NCBI GenBank assembly: GCA_958296235.1
Contig: OY282457.1
Location: 2,235,684 to 2,299,683 of the forward strand
From: an uncultured Candidatus Binatia bacterium
Lineage (GTDB): Bacteria; Desulfobacterota; Binatia; Bin18
Direction: 5' to 3'
Length of the DNA: 64,000 nucleotides
Both the position numbers and the translations under genes were made by a program. A model generated the notes under the pieces. It did not search any database, had not been told where the DNA came from, and saw nothing but the letters and a program-made list of their open reading frames with translations. Numbering within the stretch: the first letter of the stretch is position 1; each line of letters starts with the position of its first letter. Shown here piece by piece: positions 16,508 to 25,182 of this stretch.

Positions 16508-17989
16508 ATGGCGCAACCGAATTGGCAAAACCGGACGTTATGGACAGGCGATAATCTTGACATTATGCGGGGGATGAATTCTGAATCCATAGACCTCATT
16601 TATCTTGATCCCCCGTTCAATTCCAATAGACAGTTTGCCGCTCCCATAGGCAGCAAAGCAGCGGGTGCGGCGTTCAAAGACACCTGGGCCCTGAGTGACG
16701 TAGACGAAGCGTGGCACGGAGAAATTGCAGACAAAGACCCGACTTTATACGCCATTATCGACGCAGCCGGATTGAGTCACGGCAAGGGAATGAAATCCTA
16801 TCTGATTATGATGGCCGTGCGCTTATTGGAAATGAAGCGTCTTCTGAAGCTATCTGGCTCTGTGTACTTACATTGCGATCCAACCGCGAGCCATTACTTG
16901 AAAACACTGATGGATTCGATCTTTGGAGCGGGAAATTTTCGGAGTGAGATTGTGTGGCGGCGGTCCAACGCGCATAGCAAGATCACAAAACAGTTTGGCC
17001 CAATTCATGACACGTTATTGTACTACTCGAAATCGGAGGAACGGATATTTCATCCGGGAGTACGACCGTACACGAGGGCGTATATTGAGGACAGGTTCAA
17101 GAAAAGAGATGAGCACGGTCGGTATCAAACAAACTATCTCACAGGACCGGAGACCAGGGAGGGGGAGAGTGGTGAATCGTGGCGTGGATTTGACCCGACT
17201 TCTGTTGGTCGGCACTGGGCCATTCCACGTTCGCTACGTGAATTTCTGCCGTCGGGCGGAAATGGGATGAGTAGCCACGAAAAACTCGAATGCCTCTATC
17301 AGCAGGGATTTATTGTGTTTCCTAAGAAACCCGGTGGTCAACCAATGTACAAACAATATGTCGGTTCTGGTGTCCCATATCAGGATGTGTGGGCATATCA
17401 GCCGAACACAAGAGGTGTGCTTTATGAGTCTGACGAACATATTGACGAGGATGTGAAATGGCTCGAAGCTGAACCTGAGAAAGTAGGCTATCCGACGCAG
17501 AAACCCTTAGGATTATTGAATCGGATCATACGGACAAGCTCAAACAAGGGCGACATGGTACTTGACCCCTTTTGTGGATGTGCAACGGCCTGTGTGGCGG
17601 CTGAGAAGTTTGGGCGACAATGGATAGGGATTGATTTGTCTCCAGTGGCCGCCACATTAGTCAAATCCCGACTCAAGGAGGAAATGGGGCTGTTTTATGA
17701 CGTGCATCACAGAGCAGACATTCCTCACCGGACCGACTTAGGGAAACTGCCTTCCTACAAGACGCATAAACATACGATGTACGGGAAGCAGGAGGGCATT
17801 TGTGCGGGCTGTCTGATTATGTTTCCCTTCCGTAACATGACGATAGATCATATTATCCCCCAATCAAAAGGCGGGAGTGACCATCTGGATAACTTACAAC
17901 TGTTGTGTGGGGCGTGTAACAGCATGAAGGGAACACGGTCGCAAGAGGAGTTTATCGCGCAGTTGAAAACAGCAGGAATGCGGCAATAA
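16508..17989 (+). CDS. site-specific DNA methyltransferase fused to an HNH nuclease domain
   Basis: A 493-residue two-domain protein. The methyltransferase is beta-class (amino-methylating, N4-cytosine or N6-adenine). Catalytic motif IV DPPF is at residues 34-37 in IDLIYLDPPFNSN. The AdoMet-binding motif I comes late, as MVLDPFCGCATACVAAEK (about residue 350), followed by GRQWIGIDLSP. The usual F-x-G-x-G is F-C-G-C-A here. After about residue 425 comes a zinc HNH domain: CAGC, TIDHIIPQSKGGSDHLDNLQ and CGAC. The gene starts a low-GC island. A fused modification-cleavage protein suggests restriction-like or mobile-element defence, but the target site and cleavage activity are unknown. Confidence 0.92.
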   Translation: MAQPNWQNRTLWTGDNLDIMRGMNSESIDLIYLDPPFNSNRQFAAPIGSKAAGAAFKDTWALSDVDEAWHGEIADKDPTLYAIIDAAGLSHGKGMKSYLIMMAVRLLEMKRLLKLSGSVYLHCDPTASHYLKTLMDSIFGAGNFRSEIVWRRSNAHSKITKQFGPIHDTLLYYSKSEERIFHPGVRPYTRAYIEDRFKKRDEHGRYQTNYLTGPETREGESGESWRGFDPTSVGRHWAIPRSLREFLPSGGNGMSSHEKLECLYQQGFIVFPKKPGGQPMYKQYVGSGVPYQDVWAYQPNTRGVLYESDEHIDEDVKWLEAEPEKVGYPTQKPLGLLNRIIRTSSNKGDMVLDPFCGCATACVAAEKFGRQWIGIDLSPVAATLVKSRLKEEMGLFYDVHHRADIPHRTDLGKLPSYKTHKHTMYGKQEGICAGCLIMFPFRNMTIDHIIPQSKGGSDHLDNLQLLCGACNSMKGTRSQEEFIAQLKTAGMRQ

Positions 17990-18127
17990 GGGGTCAGGAA
18001 GGAGAGCATAACGTCTTACGTGTAAGTCCTAATGGCTTTGCAGCGAATTAGACGCTATAGGGTCACAAACGTCCAGCCCTCTTCTTCAGTTGACTCACTA
18101 ATGCTTCGTTCGATGAGGGAAGATACA

Positions 18128-18325
18128 ATGGCTCAGATAGAAATTGAAAAATCACTGCTTGAGCAGATTTTCGATGAAATGTTGACTTCCTTAGAAGGGC
18201 AGAAAGAGTTTGACGCCTGTTCGGTAGAAGTAATTAAGCGTCTGACAGACAGCGGCAATCTGAAAACACAAAAAGTTATCGAGGGCCTCAAATCCGTGGT
18301 CGGAGGAAGCGATGAAGCTCCTTGA
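18128..18325 (+). CDS. 65-residue protein coupled to SMC-like ATPase
   Basis: A small acidic helical protein (MAQIEIEKSLLEQIFDEML start). GAGGGAAG lies about 6 nt before the ATG at 18128, which makes this start better than the upstream in-frame one at 18032. Its last 14 bases overlap the start of the ATPase gene, so the two are translationally coupled and probably form a complex. I recognise no family. The arrangement (small component followed by an SMC/Rad50-like ATPase) resembles the middle component of ABC three-component conflict systems, which is an analogy, not an identification. Confidence 0.7.
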   Translation: MAQIEIEKSLLEQIFDEMLTSLEGQKEFDACSVEVIKRLTDSGNLKTQKVIEGLKSVVGGSDEAP

Positions 18326-20774
18326 AGTAGAGATTCTCAATATCCGTGGCATAGTAGACCAAACGCTAACAGCAAACGGAGAGAATATCGTTATCTGGGG
18401 ACCGAATGGGTCAGGCAAGAGTGCCGTTGTAGATGCTCTTGATTTTGTTTTAACAGGGAGGGTCACAAGGCTTGAAGGTAGCGGAACAGGGAAGTTGAAG
18501 CTTGATAAGCATGGCCCTCACATAGATAGTAACTCGACCGATGCAACCGTACGAGCGAAAGTGAAGTTGCCAGGCGTTGAAGAACCAATTGATATCAAGC
18601 GATGTATGGCAAGCCCAAGCATCTGTGAGTACGATAAATCGCTAAAAGCTACAGTCCAACCTCTGCTACAGCTTGCCAAACGTGGACAACATGTATTGAC
18701 GCGTCGGGAAATTCTTCAATTCGTCACAGCAGACCCAAAAACCCGCGCTGAGGGAATTCAAGAACTCCTTGACGCCAAAGAAATTGAATCTACACGCCAG
18801 GGACTTGTGAAAGCCAAAAACAGGCTCAAAGCAGAGCTCAAAACAGCACGGGGGAATCTGGATACAGCCAAAAGGGGGGTAGCCTCAACGGTTCACCAAG
18901 TGAGGTTCGATTCGACAAACACTATAGAGACCATAAATCAGAATCGTCAGGTTTTGAAAGGCCAGCCAATAAAAGAGCTTCACCATACAGAACTCAAGAA
19001 GGGTATCGTGGCCCCAATCGCCCAGAAAAGTGGAGAATCCGTAAATGTAACTATCTTCGAGGGTCAGGTGCAGGCTGTCCGAAGGTTTTTATCTAGCGCC
19101 AGCAAAGAAATAGGCCAAAAAGATGAAGACTTGAGGAGTTTCATAGCTTCAGTCAAATCAAGCCCTGCATTGCTGCGTGCCTATACGCAGAGACAACTTA
19201 TCGTTCTTGGCCGCCGCCTTGTAGACGAATCTGGGAACTGTCCGTTGTGCGAAGTTGAATGGCCTGCTGGTGAACTAAGCGTTCGTCTTGATGAAAGGCT
19301 CTCTACTGCCAACGATGCGACAAAACAGCAAGAGGACATTCGAGGACTGGCTCAAGATATCACTGGGTTTCTAAAGAGTCTTCAGCAAAGTATCGAGTAC
19401 GTGTGTGGTATCGCCGAATTGGCTGGATTTGAAACGGAATTTTCTAAGCTTCGCGCGTGGGGAAACAGGCTAAAAGACCTTACTTCCTCGCTTGGTGAAC
19501 CGTTAGAGAAATATCCTTCTGAAAAATATAGCGCTTCGCAAGTCAGAAATTTGTTAGCTCCGAACGATGTAGAAGAGTTACTCACAAGTCTTACGGTGAA
19601 GATAAAGAAGAGGTATCCCGCAAGTACCCCAGAGCAAACAGCGTGGGACACTTTGACAGGCCTTGTTGAGAACTTAAAAGTTCTGGAGCGAGACGCCGAA
19701 AAGGCTCGGGTTGCAGAACTGGTATATAGAAGAGCCGTCGCCGTCGAAGAATGTTTCGAGAAGGCAAGAAATAAAATCCTCGGTGCTCTATACGAAAGTG
19801 TGAAGGACCGTTTCGTTGAGTTCTATCGATTTCTGCATGGACCAGATGAAGGAAACTTCGGAGCGAACCTCAAGCCAGAAGGGGCTGCGCTGAATTTTGA
19901 AGTAAACTTCCATGGACATGGGGCGCATCCGCCGCATGCTCTTCACAGCGAGGGCCATCAGGATAGCATGGGACTATGTTTGTATCTCGCTCTCGCGGAA
20001 AGACTCACCCTCGGCAGGATTGACCTTATTATACTTGATGATGTGATGATGTCAGTAGACGTGACACATCGAAAGAAGCTGTGTCGCTTGATAACTGAAT
20101 TTTTCCCTGAACGCCAGTTTCTAATTACTACTCACGACACGACCTGGGCTTATCAGTTACGTACGGCAGGTGTGGTAGATAAGGCCGGCCTTATTGAATT
20201 CTATAACTGGAATGTCAAATCTGGACCAAGTGTCAACCATGCAACTGAAATGTGGCCAAAGATTCAGGGGGACCTTGATAAAAATGATATTCCATCCGCC
20301 GCTGGCAAGCTCCGTCGGGGCTCAGAACAATTCTACAGTTTGGTCTCCGAAAATCTTCGAGCACGTGTGGTATATAAGCCTGATGGACGGTGGGATTTGG
20401 GCGAACTCCTCCCGCCCGCTGTTGGACGATACAAGCAACTCCTTAAAGAAGCAAAGAAGGCTGCTCAGTCATGGCATAATGACGAGGCGCTTAACGCCTT
20501 AAAGGAAGCGGATAGCATCATCGGACAAATTCTACAAAAAGTGAACGCTGAGCAATGGGCTATTAATACGGGCCTTCACTATAATCAATGGGAGAACCTG
20601 ACACGTATGGATTTCCTTCCTGTCGTTCAAGCCTTCCAAGACCTCTACGCCCACCTGACATGTGTGAATTGTGGTAGTGTTCTGTATGTGACACCCGCCA
20701 CCGACAACCCCGATAGCCTTCGGTGCAAATGTGCAAAAGTTAACTGGAATCTGAAGGCAAAGCCCAAGACGTAG
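18312..20774 (+). CDS. SMC/Rad50/RecF-like AAA (ABC-type) ATPase
   Basis: An 820-residue ATPase of the Rad50/RecF group. Residues 1-12 (MKLLEVEILNIR) and Walker A IWGPNGSGKSAVVDALD (about 28-44) start the head. Two coiled regions flank a hook-like CPLC at about residue 309. The ABC signature is SEGHQDSMGLCLYLAL (about 544), Walker B LIILDDVMMSVD (about 571), and the H-loop LITTHDTTW (about 604). The C-terminus adds a four-cysteine zinc ribbon (CVNC at about 783, then C-x-C). Codon use and GC are lower than in the genes outside 16-20.8 kb. With the methyltransferase-HNH gene it makes a plausible anti-phage or anti-plasmid module. Confidence 0.9.
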   Translation: MKLLEVEILNIRGIVDQTLTANGENIVIWGPNGSGKSAVVDALDFVLTGRVTRLEGSGTGKLKLDKHGPHIDSNSTDATVRAKVKLPGVEEPIDIKRCMASPSICEYDKSLKATVQPLLQLAKRGQHVLTRREILQFVTADPKTRAEGIQELLDAKEIESTRQGLVKAKNRLKAELKTARGNLDTAKRGVASTVHQVRFDSTNTIETINQNRQVLKGQPIKELHHTELKKGIVAPIAQKSGESVNVTIFEGQVQAVRRFLSSASKEIGQKDEDLRSFIASVKSSPALLRAYTQRQLIVLGRRLVDESGNCPLCEVEWPAGELSVRLDERLSTANDATKQQEDIRGLAQDITGFLKSLQQSIEYVCGIAELAGFETEFSKLRAWGNRLKDLTSSLGEPLEKYPSEKYSASQVRNLLAPNDVEELLTSLTVKIKKRYPASTPEQTAWDTLTGLVENLKVLERDAEKARVAELVYRRAVAVEECFEKARNKILGALYESVKDRFVEFYRFLHGPDEGNFGANLKPEGAALNFEVNFHGHGAHPPHALHSEGHQDSMGLCLYLALAERLTLGRIDLIILDDVMMSVDVTHRKKLCRLITEFFPERQFLITTHDTTWAYQLRTAGVVDKAGLIEFYNWNVKSGPSVNHATEMWPKIQGDLDKNDIPSAAGKLRRGSEQFYSLVSENLRARVVYKPDGRWDLGELLPPAVGRYKQLLKEAKKAAQSWHNDEALNALKEADSIIGQILQKVNAEQWAINTGLHYNQWENLTRMDFLPVVQAFQDLYAHLTCVNCGSVLYVTPATDNPDSLRCKCAKVNWNLKAKPKT

Positions 20775-20851
20775 GGCACCACGCTTAGTGTCCTAGAAGA
20801 AACTCCTTAGCCCTGGTTGCCCCCTTATACAACTAGCTGAAGGTCAGGCTC

Positions 20852-22024
20852 GTGACTCCGCAAGAAAAACTGCAAAAAATCCGCGCTGAGCTCCAACAGA
20901 GTTTTCTCGAACGGCAGGCCCTCATCGATGGCGCGCTGGCAGCCTTGTTAGCCTCCCAGCACGTCCTTATTATCGGCCCTCCGGGGACGGCCAAGTCGAT
21001 GCTGGCGGATGAGATGTGTCGCCGTATTACCGGGGCGCGCTATTTCCAGTGGTTGTTGACGAAATTCACGACGCCAGAAGAACTCTTTGGAGCGGTCAGC
21101 CTCAAGGCGCTCGAAGCCGACGATTATCGCCGGGTCACGGATCACAAACTGCCCGAGGCACACATTGCCTTTTTGGACGAAGTCTTCAAGTCCAGTTCAT
21201 CGATATTGAACGCGATCCTCAGCATTATCAACGAGCGGGTCTTTCACAATGGCAAAGAGGCGGCGGCAGTGCCGCTCCTGACGCTCTTCGGGGCCAGCAA
21301 TGAACTCCCCGAGGACGAGGAACTCGTTGCGCTGTACGACCGTTTCCTGCTGCGCTTCAGCGTGGATTACATCCAGGAGGACTTTCGCTTCCTGCACATG
21401 CTTCAAAGAGGAAACGTGTCCCGCATCCGCCCGTCGAAGAAGGACACGTTTCCTCTTCAGGCGCACAGACCCGCGGAACGCACGACGCTGACCCTCGACG
21501 AGCTGCGCCAGTTGCAGGCCGAGGCGCACGCTGTCACCGTCCCGGATGCCGTTCTTGGGGTCATCGCCGAGGTGCGCCGAGAGCTGCGCGCGCAAGACAT
21601 TCTCGCGTCCGACCGTCGCTACCGCCAGAGTGTCGGTCTGCTGCAAGCCGTGGCCTGCCTGGATGGACGCCGTAGCGTCACCGAGACCGATGTCTTCTTT
21701 CTCGAACACGTTTTATGGAAGGAGCCGTCGGAGCAGGCCGCGGTGCATAGCGTGATTCATGGCTTGATTCATGGCTATGAGGATGAGGTGCAGGAACTCC
21801 TGTTTCAGACCAGGGAGTTGCGCGATTATGCCGAGCGGCCCTGGGAGGACGCCGAGCAGCGCGCCCGCGCGATCATTGAGGCCCATACCAAAATTCGGAA
21901 TATCCTGACCAAGGTGGAGGAAATCCACCAACACGTCCAGGAGGCCGGGCGCGCCATCGATAAGGTTGAACAGGCGAAACGAGAGATTCAAGAGATCCAA
22001 GGCCAGTTATTGGAACGGCTCTAA
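20852..22024 (+). CDS. MoxR-family AAA+ ATPase (RavA-like)
   Basis: A 390-residue MoxR ATPase with a GTG start preceded by GAAGG. Walker A GPPGTAKSMLADEM (about residue 43), Walker B IAFLDEVFKSSSSILN (about 108), sensor 1 TLFGASNELPEDEEL and the arginine-finger region LYDRFLLRF are all intact. The C-terminal 60 residues form a coiled tail. It is followed 12 bp later by a VWA protein, the classical MoxR-VWA chaperone-like pair that inserts metals or remodels complexes. Around residues 185-202 the protein carries residues encoded by a 52-bp palindromic element (21406-21457). Confidence 0.92.
   Translation: MTPQEKLQKIRAELQQSFLERQALIDGALAALLASQHVLIIGPPGTAKSMLADEMCRRITGARYFQWLLTKFTTPEELFGAVSLKALEADDYRRVTDHKLPEAHIAFLDEVFKSSSSILNAILSIINERVFHNGKEAAAVPLLTLFGASNELPEDEELVALYDRFLLRFSVDYIQEDFRFLHMLQRGNVSRIRPSKKDTFPLQAHRPAERTTLTLDELRQLQAEAHAVTVPDAVLGVIAEVRRELRAQDILASDRRYRQSVGLLQAVACLDGRRSVTETDVFFLEHVLWKEPSEQAAVHSVIHGLIHGYEDEVQELLFQTRELRDYAERPWEDAEQRARAIIEAHTKIRNILTKVEEIHQHVQEAGRAIDKVEQAKREIQEIQGQLLERL
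21406..21457. repeat. protein-coding palindromic element, copy B
   Basis: A 52-bp element in the MoxR gene. The arms AAGAGGAAACGTGTCC (21406-21421) and GGACACGTTTCCTCTT (21442-21457) are a perfect 16-bp inverted repeat. Its interior (CGCATCCGCCCGTCGAAGAA) aligns with copy A. It is read as RGNVSRIRPSKKDTFPL, a different reading frame from copy A. Confidence 0.85.
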
Positions 22025-22036
22025 GACCCCCGAAAG

Positions 22037-23638
22037 ATGACCATGCCACGCCGGCGCGCCAGGAAAAAATCCGCATTCAGCCTCCCACCACCAGAGCCGC
22101 TGCCGGATAATGTCCATTGGGTTGAGAGCGACTCGTATGACCGGGCGGTCTATGAGCAGCTCCGCGCCACCTCCCCCTCTTTACAGCGCCTTGAAGAGAG
22201 TGGGGCGTCTCTTCTGCCGCATTTTCCTGCGCTCCTGCGCGACCTGTTTTGCGCGCTCTTTAAGTATAATGTCGTCTTTTTCAAAACCGACGCCGTGCTC
22301 CCCAGCGCAGCGGTGAACAAGGAGTTGCTTACCGCGCTGCATACCGGCGAGTTGGCGAACCTGCTGCGCGAAGCCACCGTCCTGGATGAAGGGCAGGCTG
22401 GGCTGGCCACCGCGCTCTTGGGCGAAGGTGCCCTGCGCGTGCTGAAATCTGAAAAGCCACTGACCCGGCGCGACTTACTCGATATCTGGAATGTAGAGAA
22501 ACAAGAAGCGCTGGTACAGCAGAACATCGACGAAGCCCGCAATGCCAGAGAACTCGCTGAACAAGCGGATACTGCCGAGGATATCTCACAAGAAGCCACA
22601 CAGATGCTCGAACAGACGGCCGAGCGTATGGCCAGCCAGGCGCGGGCCGAAGACACCCGGCTGCGCCGCCTGGCCAAACAGCTCGACCAGGACCTGGCCC
22701 GCGGACGCCAGGAGACCCATAATCGTTTTCTCAAAGAAGCCATTACGGTTGCCCAGAATCTCGATGACGCGACCCAGGAGGCCGAGTCGTGGGGGCTGGC
22801 CGTTGGTGGGGGCCATCAATCTTCACCCGGCCGCCAGATTGAGCTGGGAAAGCGTCTGGCTGGGAACGACAAGCTGAAAAAGCTGGCCAGGATGGTCGGG
22901 CGGATGAAGCGCCAGGCGCTCGCCTTGCGGCGGAAAAACTTTGAACGCACAACTGACGAGGTCTTCGAGGTGGGCATTGGAGCCGAACTCAGCCGCTTGC
23001 TCCCCCACGAACTGGTGAGCTTGCAGCATCCCCTGTTACGCCAGGACTTTATCCGGCGCTTTGTGGATAATGAACTCTTGCAATACGACTTGCGCGGGGT
23101 GGAGGCGCAGGGCAAAGGCCCACTGATCGTCTGCCTCGACGGCAGCTCGTCCATGCTGGGTGACAAGGAAATCTGGGCCAAAGCGCTCACGCTGACGCTG
23201 CTTGAAATTGCCCGGCGCGAACGGCGCCGGTTTCGGGCGATCTGTTTCTCGTCCGCGGACGCGCCGCTGTACCGCGTCGATCTCAATACGCGGCTACGCT
23301 ATGAAGCGGACATGGACAAGGTGCTGGAACTGGCCGAATACTTCCCCGGCGGTGGAACCGATTTTGAAAAACCCCTCGATGCGGCCCTGGCGTGCATCCA
23401 GGAGTCTCGTTTTCAGCGGAGTGATATCGTGTTTATTACCGACGGCGAATGCCGCGTCCACGCCGAATGGGCCGAACGCTTTGCCGCGGAAAAGGACGCG
23501 CTCGGCTTCTCGCTCTTCTCAATTCTGATTGACGTTGGCGCCAGTTCACTGGGTTCTCTCACACCTTTCAGCGATAGAATTACGAGCGTTTCCCAACTGA
23601 CCAGCGAGGAGGCCAGGGATGTGTTTGTCAAATTGTAA
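22037..23638 (+). CDS. VWA-domain protein, partner of MoxR ATPase (ViaA-like)
   Basis: A 533-residue protein. The N-terminal 200 residues are helical, and the central part is a charged coiled coil (about residues 150-230, rich in Glu, Arg and Gln). The C-terminal von Willebrand A domain starts PLIVCLDGSSSMLGDKEIW, with a DxSxS metal site at about residue 367, and continues FPGGGTDFEKPL (the conserved Thr) and VFITDGECRV (the conserved Asp). No signal peptide is seen, so it is cytoplasmic like ViaA. It starts 12 bp after the MoxR gene, an obvious operon. The substrate of the pair is unknown. Confidence 0.88.
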   Translation: MTMPRRRARKKSAFSLPPPEPLPDNVHWVESDSYDRAVYEQLRATSPSLQRLEESGASLLPHFPALLRDLFCALFKYNVVFFKTDAVLPSAAVNKELLTALHTGELANLLREATVLDEGQAGLATALLGEGALRVLKSEKPLTRRDLLDIWNVEKQEALVQQNIDEARNARELAEQADTAEDISQEATQMLEQTAERMASQARAEDTRLRRLAKQLDQDLARGRQETHNRFLKEAITVAQNLDDATQEAESWGLAVGGGHQSSPGRQIELGKRLAGNDKLKKLARMVGRMKRQALALRRKNFERTTDEVFEVGIGAELSRLLPHELVSLQHPLLRQDFIRRFVDNELLQYDLRGVEAQGKGPLIVCLDGSSSMLGDKEIWAKALTLTLLEIARRERRRFRAICFSSADAPLYRVDLNTRLRYEADMDKVLELAEYFPGGGTDFEKPLDAALACIQESRFQRSDIVFITDGECRVHAEWAERFAAEKDALGFSLFSILIDVGASSLGSLTPFSDRITSVSQLTSEEARDVFVKL

Positions 23639-23665
23639 CGAGCAGTGCAGAGGGAGCGCGCCGGT

Positions 23666-24940
23666 ATGACGGCCTTAGCCGGCCTCCGCGTTCTCGACCT
23701 GACCGACCTCAAAGGGGCCATGTGCGCCAAACTCTTTGGCGATATGGGGGCGGATGTCATCAAGGTCGAGCCACCCGAGGGGGACGCCATGCGTCGCATT
23801 GGCCCCTTTCTCAATGGCCAACCGCGCCGAGGAGGAAACCTGTCCTCTGCCAGGCACGAGAGGCTGGACCCGTTTCCTCTTTCTGACCGGAGTCTGCTGT
23901 TCTGGTTCTATAATACCAGCAAACGGGGCATCACCCTCGACCTGAACCAGCCCGCCGGCCAGGAGTTGGCCAGGCAGCTGGCGGCAAAGGCAGACGTTCT
24001 GGTCGAGTCAGCCGCGCCAGGGACACTCGCCCGGCTCGGCCTGGGCTATGACGAGCTGAAGCAACTCAACCCAAATCTGGTGCTCACCTCGATTACACCC
24101 TTTGGACAGACCGGACCGTATAAGGACTACCGCTCCTCAGACATGGTGGCCGAGGCCCTGGGGGGCATGATCTGGACCAACGGGTTTCCCGATGAGCCAC
24201 CGCTGCACGCTCTGGGCCTGCAAGCCTACCATAGCGCCTCCTTTTTTGCCGCGATCGGCACGCTGTTGGCCCTGTTGACGCGAGATGCCATAGGCGAGGG
24301 CCAGTGGGTGGACGTGAGCATACAGGAAGCCGTGGCCGGGGCAGTCGAACATATAGCGCCGTTTTATCATCAGGGCCTCGGCATTGAGCGCCGGCGCGGC
24401 AGCCTGCACTGGAGTCGCTATTTTCGCGTGGCTCGGTGTCGCGACGGCTATGTCATGCACTGTTCGTTGGGGGATTGGACCTCGCTGGTCGAATGGGTCA
24501 AAGGAGACAGGAAAGCCCAGGACCTTGAGGAGGCGCGCTGGGAAGACCTGACCTATCGAAAAGAGCGCGCCGAACACCTGTTTGCTATTCTTGATGACTG
24601 GGCCAAAGACTACAGCGTGGCTGAACTCATGGAAGGCGCGCAGCTCCGGCGTATTCCGTATGCCACAGTTCGACCGCCCGAAGCCTTAGTGGATGATCCC
24701 CAGTTAAACGACCGCGGCTTTTTCTCCGATATTGAGCACCCGGAGTCAGGCCGCAGGCTGCGATACCCCGGCGGTCCCATCCACTTTACGACAACGCCGT
24801 GGCGCATTGCCCGCCGTCCGCCCCTCCTGGGCGAGCACAACAGCGAGGTGTACCGCGGCGAGCTGGGCCTGACCGAAGAACGGTTGGCGGAGCTTGCCCG
24901 GGCCGGCGTCATCTCGGCCGCCCCTCAGCAGACCGAGTGA
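23666..24940 (+). CDS. CaiB/BaiF CoA-transferase family protein with palindromic insert
   Basis: A 424-residue class III CoA-transferase-fold protein. I take the ATG at 23666 (AGGGAG 9 nt upstream) over the GTG at 23645. It has LRVLDLTDLKGAMCAKLFGD, MGADVIKVEPPEGD and the signature TSITPFGQTGPYKDY. Where active members have a nucleophilic Asp, this protein aligns as Tyr (LQAYHSASFFAAIG), so catalysis by the usual route is doubtful; a large subfamily shares this feature. Between GPFLNGQP and LLFWFYNT it has 18 more residues than the homologue at 51676, encoded by a palindromic element. It is separated by 27 bp from the VWA gene. Confidence 0.87.
   Translation: MTALAGLRVLDLTDLKGAMCAKLFGDMGADVIKVEPPEGDAMRRIGPFLNGQPRRGGNLSSARHERLDPFPLSDRSLLFWFYNTSKRGITLDLNQPAGQELARQLAAKADVLVESAAPGTLARLGLGYDELKQLNPNLVLTSITPFGQTGPYKDYRSSDMVAEALGGMIWTNGFPDEPPLHALGLQAYHSASFFAAIGTLLALLTRDAIGEGQWVDVSIQEAVAGAVEHIAPFYHQGLGIERRRGSLHWSRYFRVARCRDGYVMHCSLGDWTSLVEWVKGDRKAQDLEEARWEDLTYRKERAEHLFAILDDWAKDYSVAELMEGAQLRRIPYATVRPPEALVDDPQLNDRGFFSDIEHPESGRRLRYPGGPIHFTTTPWRIARRPPLLGEHNSEVYRGELGLTEERLAELARAGVISAAPQQTE
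23832..23879. repeat. protein-coding palindromic element, copy C (diverged)
   Basis: A 48-bp element in the CoA-transferase gene. GAGGAAACCTGTCC (from 23832) pairs with GGACCCGTTTCCTC (to 23879) with two mismatched positions. It is read in the same frame as copy B, giving GGNLSSARHERLDPFPL. Arms and ends match copies A and B, while the interior has diverged. Confidence 0.8.
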
Positions 24941-24982
24941 AGCGGCCTGAATATGATTGACTCCTGCGTTCTCTGCCTTGTT

Positions 24983-25146
24983 CTCTCCCCCCTGGAACGT
25001 GTGCTGTCCATTGTGTCGCCGGCCCCCCGGGCGGTCCGTCCGCCCCCTCACCCGGCCCTTCGACAGGCTCAGGGCCACCCTCTCCCTCCAGGGGAGAGGG
25101 GAAGACAAGGGAAAGACAAGAAACCCGCTCCCGCTGGGAGAGAGGG
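24983..25146. repeat. hairpin-rich intergenic repeat, copy 1
   Basis: The spacer between the CoA-transferase and cpaA contains the block ATTGTGTCGCCGGCCCC, then CGGTCCGTCCGCCCC, then CCCTTCGACAGGCTCAGGGC, then CCCTCTCCCTCCAGGGGAGAGGG (a perfect 9-bp stem), ending with CCGCTCCCGCTGGGAGAG. The same block recurs at 26580, 30452 and 39647, always in this orientation. Confidence 0.8.
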
Positions 25147-25182
25147 AAAACTCAGACGGATGCCTGACGTAGAGGAAAACCC

